Positions 1-9,038 of a stretch of DNA of 21,739 nt are shown here, in pieces. The DNA lies in the NCBI GenBank assembly GCA_023264755.1, contig JAHFVB010000012.1, forward strand, positions 1-21,739. Reading direction: 5' to 3'. A program made the position numbers and the translations under genes. The first letter of the stretch is position 1. Each line of letters starts with the position of its first letter. The notes beneath the pieces were generated by a model. It saw nothing but the letters and a program-made list of their open reading frames with translations, was not told the origin of the DNA and did not search any database. This DNA comes from Mycobacterium sp. GTDB taxonomy: Bacteria > Actinomycetota > Actinomycetes > Mycobacteriales > Mycobacteriaceae.

Positions 1-2
1 CC

Positions 3-314
3 TGCCGCACCCCCTACTGCGACGCCCCCATCCGCCACACTGACCACGCCGACCCCCACGCCGACGGCGGACCCACCAACGCCATCAACGGCCGCGGCTC
101 CTGCGCAGCCTGCAACTACACCAAACAAGCCCCCGGCTGGACGGTACGCACCCACCAGGGCGCCGACGGCTCCCACACCGCCGAATTCACCACCCCCACC
201 GGAGCAGTTCACCACTCCCAGGCACCCCCACAACCCGGACCCACCCGAATCGAATACAGCCAACTCGAAGTTCGCTTCAGCATCGACCTCGCCAAGTTCG
301 AACACGCCGCCTAA
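3..314 (+). CDS. C-terminal part of a DUF222 / 13E12-type HNH endonuclease (partial)
   Basis: The gene enters from the left edge in frame from base 3 and ends at TAA 312-314, leaving 103 residues. The visible part holds the HNH end of the 13E12-repeat family that is abundant in mycobacteria: a CRTPYC zinc-knuckle pair, a DH catalytic segment, an asparagine-containing PTNAINGRG stretch, then CAACNYTKQAPGW. Proteins of this family are usually 400-500 residues, so most of the DUF222 region lies outside the window. The family is thought to derive from mobile elements and its cellular role is not settled. The family assignment is firm from the HNH motif; activity cannot be judged without the N-terminal part. 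Confidence 0.88.
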   Translation, partial: CRTPYCDAPIRHTDHADPHADGGPTNAINGRGSCAACNYTKQAPGWTVRTHQGADGSHTAEFTTPTGAVHHSQAPPQPGPTRIEYSQLEVRFSIDLAKFEHAA

Positions 315-358
315 CCAGCCGTCGACCACCAAATCGGGGACCCGGCGGACGGGACGCG

Positions 359-371
359 GATCACAGTGATC
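359..371. promoter_or_regulatory. Perfect palindrome GATCAC-A-GTGATC upstream of the MgtA-type gene, possible operator
   Basis: A 13-base perfect inverted repeat lies about 80 bases before the start of the P-type ATPase gene. A further GATCAC half-site occurs at 402-407. The 138-base gap between the HNH gene and the ATPase gene holds nothing else recognisable beyond a small GCGGG/CCCGC hairpin at 411-427, and it is too short for a full M-box riboswitch. The palindrome looks like a dimeric repressor site, but no regulator can be named. Confidence 0.3.
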
Positions 372-452
372 GACAGCCAAGTGCCAGCCTTCATCTGCGA
401 TGATCACGACGCGGGGCCTTGTCCCGCCACTTGCCGCAACTAGCTGAATCGG

Positions 453-3080
453 ATGCCAGGCATGTCAACTGACCCTGTACCGGCTCCGACGTTGACTGCG
501 GCGCGCGTCCGCAGCGCGCCACTCGATGACGTCCTGAGCTGGCTGGACTCCTCGGTCGACGGACTCTCGAGCGAAGCGGCGGCGGCCCAGCTCGCCCGGT
601 ACGGACCCAATGCCGTTCGCACGCATCGAGTCAGCGCGCTGGCGGTGCTGGGTCGGCAGTTGCGTAGCGCGGTGCTCGCGCTGCTGGCGGGCACCGCGGT
701 CGTCTCGTACTTCCTCGGCGACACCACGCAGGCCGTCATCATCGGCATCATCCTGGCCGCCAGCATCGGACTGGGCTTCGTCAACGAATACCGAGCCGAG
801 CGCGCGACCGCCGCGCTGCACTCTCGGGTGCACCACAACGCCGTGGTGCGCCGCGACGGACGGTTCGTCAAGGTCGACGTGACGGCGCTGGTTCCGGGGG
901 ACGTCATCCGCTTGACGCTCGGCGAGACCGTCCCGGCCGACGCCCGCCTGATCGACATCACCGGGCTGGAGTGCCAGGAAGGCATCCTGTCGGGCGAGTC
1001 GTCCGCTTCGGAGAAGGCGCTGCACGTCGTGGATGCCAACGCGGAGTTGGCGGAGTCTTCCGACCTGGCGTTCATGGGCACCATCGTCAGCGCCGGCGAG
1101 GGCCTCGCCGTGGTCTATGCCACCGGTGCGAATGCACAGTTCGGTCGCATCGCCGCCGGGTTGGGTGAGCGTCAGCCCGAGACGGACTTCCAGGCTGGCC
1201 TGCGTCGGTTCTCCTACCTGTTGCTGTGGGTTGCGATGACGCTGACGGTGCTGATCCTGGTCACCAACCTGCTGCTGCGCCGCCCGGTGATCGACTCGGT
1301 GTTGTTCGCGCTAGCGATAGCCGTCGGGATCACGCCGCAGTTGTTGCCCGCGGTGGTGAGCACCAGCCTGGCGACCGGATCGCGCCGACTCGCCAAGGTC
1401 AAGGTGCTGGTCAAGCGCTTGGTGTGCATCGAGGACCTCGGCGACATCGACGTGCTGTTCACCGACAAGACCGGAACGCTGACCGAGGGGCACATCGCGC
1501 TGGTCGACGCGGTCGACCCGGCTGGCGCGCACAGCGATTCGGTGCTTCGGGCCGGCCTGTTGGCCACCGGCGTGGATTCCGGCACGGCCTGCGCGGACGC
1601 GATGGACGCCGCGTTGTGGGCGGGGGCCGATACCGGACGCCTGATGGCGGTACCCGTGCACCGCGTCGCGACGTTGCCCTTCGACCACCTCCGGCGGGCG
1701 ATGTCGTGTCTGATCGACGACGCCGACGGTCGACTGCTCGTGGTCAAGGGCGCACCCGAACAGGTGTTGGCCAGGTGCGCCGAACCGCCGGCCGAGGCCG
1801 AGCCCACGCTGTCCCGGCTGTTCGCCGACGGCCGCCGGGTGGTGGCCGTGGCCAGCAAGCCCAGCCCGCAGCTGACGGGCATCACCGCGGACGACGAGGC
1901 GGAGCTGCGGCTCGAGGGCTTCCTGGTGTTCGCCGACGAACCGAAGGCCGATGCCCGCGATTCGCTGACGCAATTGGCCAACCTCGGCATCGAGCTCAAG
2001 ATCGCGACCGGCGACAACCCACAGGTTGCCGAAAAGGTCTGCGCCGATTTGGGTTTGACGTCCCGAGGCGCCATCACCGGGTCCGCGCTCGAGCAGCTGG
2101 ACGACGCCGCCTTCAACGACGCGGTCCGCGACCACACCATCTTCGCCCGCATCTCGCCGGAACAGAAGGCTCGGCTGGTGGCCTCGGCCCGGCGCACCGG
2201 CCGCTCCGTCGGCTTCCTCGGCGACGGCGTCAACGACGCCCTGGCACTTCACGCCGCCGACGTCGGGATATCGGTGGACACCGCGACCGACGTCGCCAAG
2301 GACGCCGCGGACGTCATCCTGCTGGAGAAGGACCTGGGGGTGCTCGCGACCGGCATCGCGGAAGGCCGCCGCATCTTCGCCAACACCATCAAGTACGTGC
2401 TGATGGGGACGTCGAGCAACTTCGGGAACATGTTCAGCGCCGCGGCAGCGTCGGCCCTGCTGCCGTTCCTGCCCATGCTGCCGAGCCAGATCCTGCTGAA
2501 CAATCTGCTCTACGACAGCTCCCAGCTGGCGATCCCCACCGACAACGTGGACGCCGAACAGCTGCACGCCCCGTCGCATTGGGACATCGCGTTCATTCGC
2601 CGGTTCATGCTGACCTCCGGGCCGATCAGCTCGTTGTTCGACTTCCTCACCTTCGGGCTGATGCTCGGTGTGCTGCACGCTGGGCCGGTCGAGTTTCGCA
2701 CCGGGTGGTTCGTCGAGTCCCTCGCCACCCAAACGCTCATCATCTTCGCGATCCGCACGCGCATGGTGCCGTTCATCCGTAGCAGGCCTGGCGGCGTGAT
2801 CACGGTGACGACGTTCGCCGTCATCGCGGTGGGCATTGCCCTCACCGTCTCACCGGTCGCCCACACTCTGGGCTTCACCACGCTTCCTCCGCAGTTCTTC
2901 CTCGCCCTGCTGGTGCTCTCCGCCGCCTATCTGGTGCTCGTCGAAGTCACCAAGAAGGTGTTCTACGCCGACCCCATGCACTTCGTCGGGCGCCCGCACC
3001 GCACCCGCGGCGAGGCGCATCGCATCCATCGACGCGCCGCCCGCTTCAGCCACGGTGGGCGACTCGGCCCGCCGAAGTGA
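453..3080 (+). CDS. mgtA: MgtA/MgtB-type P-type ATPase, probable Mg2+ importer
   Basis: This is an 875-residue P-type ATPase of the P3B (Mg2+ import) type, an integral membrane protein. An N-terminal cation-ATPase domain is followed by the actuator motif SGES near residues 180-183, the TM4 segment VGITPQLLP near 291-299, the phosphorylation site DKTGTLTEG with Asp338, and the hinge GDGVNDALAL from about 590. The C-terminal membrane bundle contains LLNNLLYDSSQLAIPTD, typical of MgtA. The family moves Mg2+ inward down its gradient using ATP. The TM4 motif has Gln where E. coli MgtA has Glu (TPEMLP), which may alter ion selectivity. A second ATG at 462 (MSTDPVP) is an equally good start; neither has a strong Shine-Dalgarno sequence. 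The gene stands alone and converges on the phosphodiesterase gene 13 bases downstream. Another P-type ATPase substrate is possible but less likely. Confidence 0.88.
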   Translation: MPGMSTDPVPAPTLTAARVRSAPLDDVLSWLDSSVDGLSSEAAAAQLARYGPNAVRTHRVSALAVLGRQLRSAVLALLAGTAVVSYFLGDTTQAVIIGIILAASIGLGFVNEYRAERATAALHSRVHHNAVVRRDGRFVKVDVTALVPGDVIRLTLGETVPADARLIDITGLECQEGILSGESSASEKALHVVDANAELAESSDLAFMGTIVSAGEGLAVVYATGANAQFGRIAAGLGERQPETDFQAGLRRFSYLLLWVAMTLTVLILVTNLLLRRPVIDSVLFALAIAVGITPQLLPAVVSTSLATGSRRLAKVKVLVKRLVCIEDLGDIDVLFTDKTGTLTEGHIALVDAVDPAGAHSDSVLRAGLLATGVDSGTACADAMDAALWAGADTGRLMAVPVHRVATLPFDHLRRAMSCLIDDADGRLLVVKGAPEQVLARCAEPPAEAEPTLSRLFADGRRVVAVASKPSPQLTGITADDEAELRLEGFLVFADEPKADARDSLTQLANLGIELKIATGDNPQVAEKVCADLGLTSRGAITGSALEQLDDAAFNDAVRDHTIFARISPEQKARLVASARRTGRSVGFLGDGVNDALALHAADVGISVDTATDVAKDAADVILLEKDLGVLATGIAEGRRIFANTIKYVLMGTSSNFGNMFSAAAASALLPFLPMLPSQILLNNLLYDSSQLAIPTDNVDAEQLHAPSHWDIAFIRRFMLTSGPISSLFDFLTFGLMLGVLHAGPVEFRTGWFVESLATQTLIIFAIRTRMVPFIRSRPGGVITVTTFAVIAVGIALTVSPVAHTLGFTTLPPQFFLALLVLSAAYLVLVEVTKKVFYADPMHFVGRPHRTRGEAHRIHRRAARFSHGGRLGPPK

Positions 3081-3093
3081 GTCGACCGGCGCG

Positions 3094-3585
3094 TCAGACC
3101 CGATGCAACACCACGTCGGACAGCGCGGAGTCCGCGACGGCGGCCGTCATGTAGGTGCAGAACGGCTGGGTTCGTCGGTCGGTCGGCGAACCCGGGTTCA
3201 GCAGCCGCAACCCGGTCGCGGCGGTGGTGTCCCACGGGATGTGACTGTGGCCGAACACCAGCACGTCGGTGTCGGGATACTGCGCCGCCATCCGCGCTTC
3301 GCGGCCGGCCTTCTGGCCCGTCTCGTGGACGACGGTGAAGCGCACGCCTGCGAGCGTGGCATCGGCCCGTTCGGGTAGCCGCAGGCGTAGCTCCGCGCCG
3401 TCGTTGTTGCCCCAGCAGGCGACCAGCCGCGCGGCCCGGGCTTCGAGCTCGTCGAGCAGCTCCGGCACGATCCAGTCGCCCGCGTGAATGACGACGTCGG
3501 CGTCGGCCACCGCCTTCCACACGACGGCGGGCATCCGCTTGGCCCGGCTCGGGACGTGGGTGTCGGCAATGAGGAGCAGTTGCAC
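3094..3585 (-). CDS. YfcE/MJ0936-type metallophosphoesterase
   Basis: A 163-residue calcineurin-like phosphoesterase, close to the family's usual length of 160-180. The metal ligands are visible in order: DTH near residue 8, GDW near 41, GNND near 60, a histidine in VVHETG, GHSH near 115, and the closing NPGS. Members hydrolyse phosphodiesters with Mn2+ or related metals in the cytoplasm; the natural substrate is usually unknown. The start is GTG at 3585, supported by a TACCTT box placed 7 bases upstream, which suggests a leaderless mRNA. The gene is divergent from the GGDEF-EAL gene and convergent with the ATPase gene. The family call is firm; the substrate is not known. Confidence 0.87.
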   Translation of the reverse strand: MQLLLIADTHVPSRAKRMPAVVWKAVADADVVIHAGDWIVPELLDELEARAARLVACWGNNDGAELRLRLPERADATLAGVRFTVVHETGQKAGREARMAAQYPDTDVLVFGHSHIPWDTTAATGLRLLNPGSPTDRRTQPFCTYMTAAVADSALSDVVLHRV

Positions 3586-3592
3586 CTGCCCG

Positions 3593-3598
3593 AAGGTA
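3593..3598 (-). promoter_or_regulatory. -10 box TACCTT for leaderless YfcE-like gene
   Basis: On the minus strand TACCTT fits the mycobacterial TANNNT consensus and is followed by 7 bases and then the GTG start, leaving no room for a ribosome binding site. This spacing is typical of leaderless transcripts in mycobacteria. Confidence 0.45.
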
Positions 3599-3676
3599 GC
3601 GCAACGATTCGGGCGGTTCTAGTGATGTGGTTGCTAGTTCTGAATCACCATGTCCATTCAGGGGACAACGGCTTGC

Positions 3677-3705
3677 TTGACATTGCCAAGGGACTGCCGA
3701 ACGAT
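3677..3705 (+). promoter_or_regulatory. Possible sigma-A promoter (TTGACA-N17-AACGAT) for the GGDEF-EAL gene
   Basis: A consensus -35 hexamer TTGACA at 3677-3682 is followed after 17 bases by AACGAT, a weak -10 box. Transcription would begin near 3712, downstream of the ATG at 3650 but just upstream of the TTG at 3728. If real, it argues for the later start. Confidence 0.35.
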
Positions 3706-3727
3706 TGCTCCAAACTGGGGGTATTGC

Positions 3728-6061
3728 TTGCTTACAGTCCGAAGCCGCCGGATCGTCTGGGTCGCGACGGCCCTGCTGCTCGGGTTTGCCTGCTGGCTCA
3801 TCGGCGGCTGGGGCGGACCGCGCACGATCGCGGCCGTCAGCAATCTCGGATCGTTGACGTTCACACTCTTCGCCTTCAGCTGCGCGGTGGCGGCCGCGCA
3901 CACCACGACGGGGCATCCGCGGGTGAACTGGACGGCGCTGGCCGTCGGCCTATCGGGCTGGATCGTCGCCGACCTCACCTGGACCTATTACACCTTCGTT
4001 CTGCACACCCACCCGCCCTACCCATCCTTCGTCGACGCCGGCTACCTGCTATTACCGGTCTCGGTGAGCCTGGCCTGGGCGTTCAGCGCCCCCGTCGGAA
4101 GCCGGCTCGCCGGGATCCGACCGTTGTTGGACGGCTTGATCGTCGCCGGAACACTGTTCGTGATCTGCTGGGTGTTGGTATTGAAGGACCTGTTCACGGC
4201 CGCCCACAGCCCGCTCGCCACCGCGGTGACGCTGGCCTACCCGACTACCGACCTGGTCATCATCACCGTGGGCCTGGTGGTCATCTCAAGCATTCCGGCC
4301 GGGCTTCGCCGCACGCTCGGAATGGTCGTCATCGGCTTGATCATCATGGCCATCGCCGACAGCGTGCTGGTCTATCTCCACATTCACGGGACGATGAGCA
4401 GCATCGCGGTCGTGATCGGGTGGTCCATCGGCCTGCTCTTCATCGGTGTCGGCGCCATCACCGGCATCGGACAACCGGAGCTACTCCCCGCGAAATACCG
4501 GGAACTCTCCCCGAAGACGCAGTGGCTTCCGCTCGTGCTGCTACCCGCCGCGGCGGTCGTCGGAGTCGCAGAACTGTGGCACACCACCGACCGGCCAGTC
4601 CTGGTCACCGGGGTGGCCCTGTTGGCCGTCGCCCTGATCCGTCAAGCCACCGTGCTCATCGACAACCGTCAGCTCACTACGACGGTGGCCGAACAGGCGT
4701 TGCGTGATCCGCTTACCGGCCTGGCCAACCGGCTGCTGTTCTCCGACCGGATCGCGCACGCGATGCATCTGCGCAAACGCGATGGGCGCGAGGTCGCCGT
4801 GCTGTCGCTAGATCTCGACGACTTCAAACTCGTCAACGACAACCTGGGGCACCCATGCGGCGACGCGTTGCTGAAGGCGGTCGCCGACCGCTTGTTGAAC
4901 GTCTTGCCGACCGGTGACGCCGTCGCGCGGCTCGGCGGAGACGAGTTCGCCATGCTCATCGAGGCCGCCAGCGAGCCGCCCTGCGACCTCGCCCAACGGG
5001 TCGTCGAGGTGTTCGACAAGCCGTTCTTCCTCGACGGCGAGGAGGTGTTCATCCACCCCAGCATTGGGCTGGCCACCGCATCAAGCGCAATGGGTCGGGA
5101 GCTCAGCGCCGACGAGCTCTCTCAGCGCGCCGAACTGGCCATGCACACCGCCAAGCGCGTGGGCATCGGCGGCGTGCACACCTACACCAACGACACCCGC
5201 AACAACGACCGCACCGGACTCCGAATGTCCGCTCCGGACAACGGAACCCACGCCTCGGCGCCCCCAGTGGCCGCGATCCAACTACTTGGCCAGTTGCGTC
5301 GAGCGATCGAGGAGCGGGAGCTCGCGCTGGTGTATCAACCCAAGATCAGCCTCTCGACCGACACCATCGTCGGCGTCGAAGCACTGATCCGCTGGCCGCA
5401 CCCAGACTTCGGGCTGCTCACGCCGAACCAGTTCCTGCCGCTGGTACGCCAGAACGGGCTGATGGGCGCGGTCACCGACCTGGTGCTTGCGAAGGCTGTC
5501 GAGGATGCCGCCGGGTGGTACGCGCTGGATACGTGCGAGGTACCAGTGGCCATCAACTTGTTCGCACCGGCGTTGGACGATCTAACGTTGCCCGACCGCA
5601 TCAGCGCCGCCCTGGCCAAAGCGGGGCTACCGCCGGCCGCGCTGTCGTTCGAGCTCACCGAACACCTGCTGCTGGCGAACATACGCCGGGCCAAATCCGT
5701 CATCGACCAGTTGCGCGCCAAGGGGCTTCGCATCGCCATCGACGACTTCGGCAGTGGTTACGCCACGATGAGCTACCTGCGCGAACTGCCGATCGACGAG
5801 CTGAAGCTGGACCGGCAGTTCATCGCCCCGATTCTGCGCAGTGAGCGGTCCGCGGCCATCGTCGAGGCGGTCATCGACCTGGCTCACGCACTCGGCATCG
5901 CCTGCGTGGCAGAGGGCGTCGAGGACAAGGCGACCGCCGATCGCCTTCGCGAGTACGGCTGCGACATCGCGCAGGGCCACTACTTCTCCCGACCGATCTC
6001 GGCGGCGGAGTTGGAGGTCTGGTGTCGGGACGGCTGCCGCTGTCCGGCCATCTTCACCTGA
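3728..6061 (+). CDS. Membrane GGDEF-EAL protein, cyclic-di-GMP turnover
   Basis: A bifunctional cyclic-di-GMP protein. The first 300 or so residues form about eight to ten hydrophobic segments, an integral membrane sensor with no named domain. A diguanylate cyclase domain follows with RLGGDEF at about residues 401-407. A phosphodiesterase domain comes next with EAL at 551-553, ELTEH, IDDFGSGY around 672-678, LKLDRQF, EGVE and QGHYFSRP. All these catalytic motifs look intact, so both activities are possible. The product-inhibition site RxxD before GGDEF reads PTGD, so the usual I-site arginine is absent. The frame is open back to ATG 3650 (803 residues), but that ATG lacks a ribosome binding site. 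TTG 3728 follows a GGGGGT stretch and a possible promoter and gives 777 residues starting just before the first membrane segment. Confidence 0.9.
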   Translation: MLTVRSRRIVWVATALLLGFACWLIGGWGGPRTIAAVSNLGSLTFTLFAFSCAVAAAHTTTGHPRVNWTALAVGLSGWIVADLTWTYYTFVLHTHPPYPSFVDAGYLLLPVSVSLAWAFSAPVGSRLAGIRPLLDGLIVAGTLFVICWVLVLKDLFTAAHSPLATAVTLAYPTTDLVIITVGLVVISSIPAGLRRTLGMVVIGLIIMAIADSVLVYLHIHGTMSSIAVVIGWSIGLLFIGVGAITGIGQPELLPAKYRELSPKTQWLPLVLLPAAAVVGVAELWHTTDRPVLVTGVALLAVALIRQATVLIDNRQLTTTVAEQALRDPLTGLANRLLFSDRIAHAMHLRKRDGREVAVLSLDLDDFKLVNDNLGHPCGDALLKAVADRLLNVLPTGDAVARLGGDEFAMLIEAASEPPCDLAQRVVEVFDKPFFLDGEEVFIHPSIGLATASSAMGRELSADELSQRAELAMHTAKRVGIGGVHTYTNDTRNNDRTGLRMSAPDNGTHASAPPVAAIQLLGQLRRAIEERELALVYQPKISLSTDTIVGVEALIRWPHPDFGLLTPNQFLPLVRQNGLMGAVTDLVLAKAVEDAAGWYALDTCEVPVAINLFAPALDDLTLPDRISAALAKAGLPPAALSFELTEHLLLANIRRAKSVIDQLRAKGLRIAIDDFGSGYATMSYLRELPIDELKLDRQFIAPILRSERSAAIVEAVIDLAHALGIACVAEGVEDKATADRLREYGCDIAQGHYFSRPISAAELEVWCRDGCRCPAIFT

Positions 6062-6079
6062 GCGGGGGCCGCGGACGCC

Positions 6080-6466
6080 CTAGGGGGCGGCGAGCAACTC
6101 GGCCATCTTCGGCATGACCGCCTGGAGCCCCTGGAAGGGCCGCATCATCACCTTGAACGACACGATCTGCTCGTCGTCGTTCCATTCGATCATGTCGATG
6201 CCGTTGACGTGGCGGCCGTCGATGGTGGCGGCGAATTCGAGCACCGCCGAACGGTCGCCGTACCACTGGCCGACGTAGCGAAAGTCGGTGCCGGAGAACA
6301 TCTTCTCGGCGGCGCGTAGGTACTTCGCGGTCGTCGCCTTGCCCTCTTGCGGCGCGAACACGGCAGGAGAATAGAAGACGGCGTCGTCGGCCAGCAGTCC
6401 GTCGAGCTCCTCGGGGCGGTGGTTGTCGATGATGTCGATCCAACGCTGGATCACCGGTGGGGTCAT
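6080..6466 (-). CDS. SnoaL-like / NTF2-fold protein
   Basis: A 128-residue protein of the SnoaL-like polyketide cyclase / NTF2-like fold. It begins with the usual N-terminal helix and loop (QRWIDIIDNHRPEELDGLLADDAVFYSP) and continues with the cone-shaped beta sheet (AVLEFAATIDG, INGIDMIEWNDDEQIVSFKVMMRP). The fold is used by many small isomerases, epoxide hydrolases and binding proteins, so the sequence does not tell the reaction. The start ATG at 6466 is well supported by GGGAGG eight bases upstream. The same frame continues open far upstream, antisense to the phosphoketolase gene, but that extension has no homology signal and is a high-GC artefact. The gene is convergent with the GGDEF-EAL gene and divergent from the phosphoketolase gene, with an 87-base gap. 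Confidence 0.82.
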   Translation of the reverse strand: MTPPVIQRWIDIIDNHRPEELDGLLADDAVFYSPAVFAPQEGKATTAKYLRAAEKMFSGTDFRYVGQWYGDRSAVLEFAATIDGRHVNGIDMIEWNDDEQIVSFKVMMRPFQGLQAVMPKMAELLAAP

Positions 6467-6553
6467 GGGGCCATCCTCCCAGCCGGGTAGCCGACTGGTG
6501 AACAAAACCCCACCCACGCCGTGCGGACCGGCCAATGGGGCTTGGATGGAGTC

Positions 6554-9031
6554 ATGAGCACTGACCCGACCTCCTGGCGCGCAGCGGACCCGTCCGTTCT
6601 CAGCGATGAAGCGGTCGCCCAACTCGACGGATGGTGGCGCGCCGCCAACTACTTGTCGGTGGGACAGATCTATCTGCTGAACAACCCCCTGCTGCGCACT
6701 CCGCTGGTGCGCGAGGACGTCAAGCCTCGCTTGCTCGGCCATTGGGGCACGACGCCCGGGCTGAACTTCCTCTACGCCCACCTCAACAGGGCCATCAAGG
6801 CCCGCAGCCAGTCGACGCTCTACGTCACCGGTCCCGGCCACGGCGGCCCCGGGTTGGTCGCCAGCGCCTATCTGGACGGCACCTATTCGGAGGTGTACTC
6901 CGACATCACCCAGGACGCGGAGGGCATGCGCAGGCTCTTCCGGCAGTTCTCCTTCCCGGGCGGCATACCGTCGCACGTCGCTCCCGAGACTCCCGGCTCC
7001 ATCCATGAGGGGGGCGAGCTCGGGTACGCGCTTTCGCACGCCTACGGAGCGGCGTTCGACAACCCGGACCTGCTGGTCGCGGCAGTCGTCGGGGATGGCG
7101 AGGCGGAGACCGGAGCGCTGGCGACCAGTTGGCATTCCAACAAGTTCACCAATCCGGCCCGGGACGGCGTCGTACTGCCGATCCTGCATCTCAACGGCTA
7201 CAAGATCGCCAATCCGACCGTGCTGGCCCGGATTCCGGAGGACGAACTGCGCAGCCTCATGGTCGGCTACGGTCACGCTCCGCACTTCTTCGACGTCGAG
7301 GACGGCCCCGAGCACCACGCCGACGCCCACCGCCGCTTCGCCACCGTGCTCGACACGGTGCTCAACGAGATGGCGGACATCAAGGCGCGGGCCGCCGCCG
7401 GTGACCAGACGCGACCGCGTTGGCCGATGATCGTGTTCCGCACCCCGAAGGGGTGGACGGGTCCGGCCTACATCGACGGTAGGAAGACCACGGGATCGTG
7501 GCGGGCTCACCAGGTTCCGCTGGCGAACGCCCGCGATACCCCGGAGCATCTCCAGGTGCTGGCGGACTGGTTGGCCTCCTACCGGGCCGACGAGCTCTTC
7601 GACGAGCACGGCACGCTCGCTCCCGCGATCGCCGCACTGGCCCCGGCGGGACGACTGCGGATGAGCGACAACCCGCACGCCAACGGTGGAATGCTGCTCA
7701 AGGACTTGCGGCTGCCCGACTTTCGCCAGTACGGCGTCGACGTACCGACCCCTGGGGCGACGGTGGCCGAAGCGACGAAGGTGCTCGGCGGATGGCTGAC
7801 CGACGTCGTACGGCTCAACCCGGACAACTTCCGGATCTTCGGGCCCGACGAAACGGCCTCGAACCGATTGCAGAGCGTGTTCGACGCGACCGACAAGCAG
7901 TGGAATGCCGAATTCTTCGGACCAGAGGTCGACGAACATCTCGCCCGCGCCGGCCGCGTCATGGAGATGTTGTCCGAGCACCAGTGCCAGGGCTGGCTCG
8001 AGGGCTATCTGCTGACCGGACGACACGGTCTGTTCAACTGCTACGAGGCGTTCATCCACATCATCGACTCGATGTTCAACCAGCACGCCAAGTGGCTGAA
8101 GGTGACCAACCACATCCCGTGGCGGCACCCGATCGCGAGCCTGAACTATCTACTGTCCAGCCATGTCTGGCGGCAGGATCACAACGGCTTCAGCCACCAG
8201 GACCCAGGGTTCATCGACCACGTGGTGAACAAGCGCGCGGAGGTCGTCCGGGTCTATCTGCCACCGGATGCCAACACGCTGCTGTCCACCTATGACCACT
8301 GCCTGCGGTCGCGCCAGTACGTCAACGTCGTGGTGGCGGGCAAGCAGCCGGCCCCGAACTACCTCACGATGGAAGAGGCCGTCGCGCACTGCACGCGGGG
8401 ACTCGGCATCTGGGAGTGGGCCGGCACCGAGACCCTTGGCGAGGAGCCGGACGTCGTGATCGCGACGTGTGGCGACGTCCCCACCCTGGAAGGGCTGGCG
8501 GCGGTCGACCTGCTCAAGCAGAACCTGCCCGAGTTGAAGATCAGGTTCGTCAACGTCGTGGATCTGATGCGCCTGCAGGACGACAAGGAACATCCCCATG
8601 GGCTGTCCCATCCGGACTTCGACGCGATATTCACCGACGACAAGCCGGTGATCTTCGCCTATCACGGCTACCCGTGGCTGATTCACCGACTTGCCTACCG
8701 CCGCAAGGGAAACGAGAATCTACACGTGCGCGGGTACAAGGAGGAGGGCACCACCACGACGCCGTTCGACATGGTGATGCTCAACGACCTCGACCGGTAT
8801 CACCTGGCCATCGACGTCATCGATCGGGTGCCGTTTCTGCAGTCGACGTGCGCGACCCTGCGACAACGGTTGGTGGACAAGCGGATCGCCGCCCGCGAGT
8901 ACACCCGCGAGCACGGGGAAGACCTTCCCGAAGTGCGCGACTGGGTGTGGCCCGAAGCACGCGGAGCGGTGGCGGACAAGGGCGACCAGGGCATGGCGGC
9001 GACGGCCGCGACGGGTGGCGACAACGAGTGA
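6554..9031 (+). CDS. xfp: Xylulose-5-phosphate / fructose-6-phosphate phosphoketolase
   Basis: A full-length 825-residue thiamine-diphosphate enzyme of the cytoplasm. It splits xylulose 5-phosphate, and usually fructose 6-phosphate, with phosphate to acetyl phosphate plus glyceraldehyde 3-phosphate or erythrose 4-phosphate. Family signatures are all present: [25 protein letters not shown], the [16 protein letters not shown] signature, the diphosphate/Mg2+ site GDGEAETG at about 180-187, and [11 protein letters not shown]. The C-terminal part ends normally. The ATG at 6554 (MSTDPTSW) is preferred over the in-frame GTG at 6521 because GGATGGAG lies just before it and the extra residues look unlike the family. 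No acetate kinase or phosphotransacetylase gene is adjacent, so acetyl phosphate must be handled elsewhere. The gene converges on the carboxypeptidase gene with only 7 bases between stops. Confidence 0.96.
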   Translation: MSTDPTSWRAADPSVLSDEAVAQLDGWWRAANYLSVGQIYLLNNPLLRTPLVREDVKPRLLGHWGTTPGLNFLYAHLNRAIKARSQSTLYVTGPGHGGPGLVASAYLDGTYSEVYSDITQDAEGMRRLFRQFSFPGGIPSHVAPETPGSIHEGGELGYALSHAYGAAFDNPDLLVAAVVGDGEAETGALATSWHSNKFTNPARDGVVLPILHLNGYKIANPTVLARIPEDELRSLMVGYGHAPHFFDVEDGPEHHADAHRRFATVLDTVLNEMADIKARAAAGDQTRPRWPMIVFRTPKGWTGPAYIDGRKTTGSWRAHQVPLANARDTPEHLQVLADWLASYRADELFDEHGTLAPAIAALAPAGRLRMSDNPHANGGMLLKDLRLPDFRQYGVDVPTPGATVAEATKVLGGWLTDVVRLNPDNFRIFGPDETASNRLQSVFDATDKQWNAEFFGPEVDEHLARAGRVMEMLSEHQCQGWLEGYLLTGRHGLFNCYEAFIHIIDSMFNQHAKWLKVTNHIPWRHPIASLNYLLSSHVWRQDHNGFSHQDPGFIDHVVNKRAEVVRVYLPPDANTLLSTYDHCLRSRQYVNVVVAGKQPAPNYLTMEEAVAHCTRGLGIWEWAGTETLGEEPDVVIATCGDVPTLEGLAAVDLLKQNLPELKIRFVNVVDLMRLQDDKEHPHGLSHPDFDAIFTDDKPVIFAYHGYPWLIHRLAYRRKGNENLHVRGYKEEGTTTTPFDMVMLNDLDRYHLAIDVIDRVPFLQSTCATLRQRLVDKRIAAREYTREHGEDLPEVRDWVWPEARGAVADKGDQGMAATAATGGDNE

Positions 9032-9038
9032 TGGCCGG

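Noticed and set aside
1226..2782. Open frames of about 470-520 residues in other phases over the MgtA-type gene, on both strands
   Set aside because: They are dominated by Arg, Gly and Pro or His, as expected for alternative frames of high-GC coding DNA, and overlap a gene with all P-type ATPase motifs.
2963..3916. Minus-strand 317-residue frame across the phosphodiesterase region
   Set aside because: It is out of phase with the YfcE-like gene, very Arg-rich and without motifs; it crosses the divergent promoter region.
6467..8128. Long minus-strand open frame continuous with the SnoaL-like gene (682 residues in total)
   Set aside because: It lies antisense to a clearly functional phosphoketolase gene and has Arg/Gly/Val-rich composition without motifs. 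The real gene starts at 6466 behind a good ribosome binding site.
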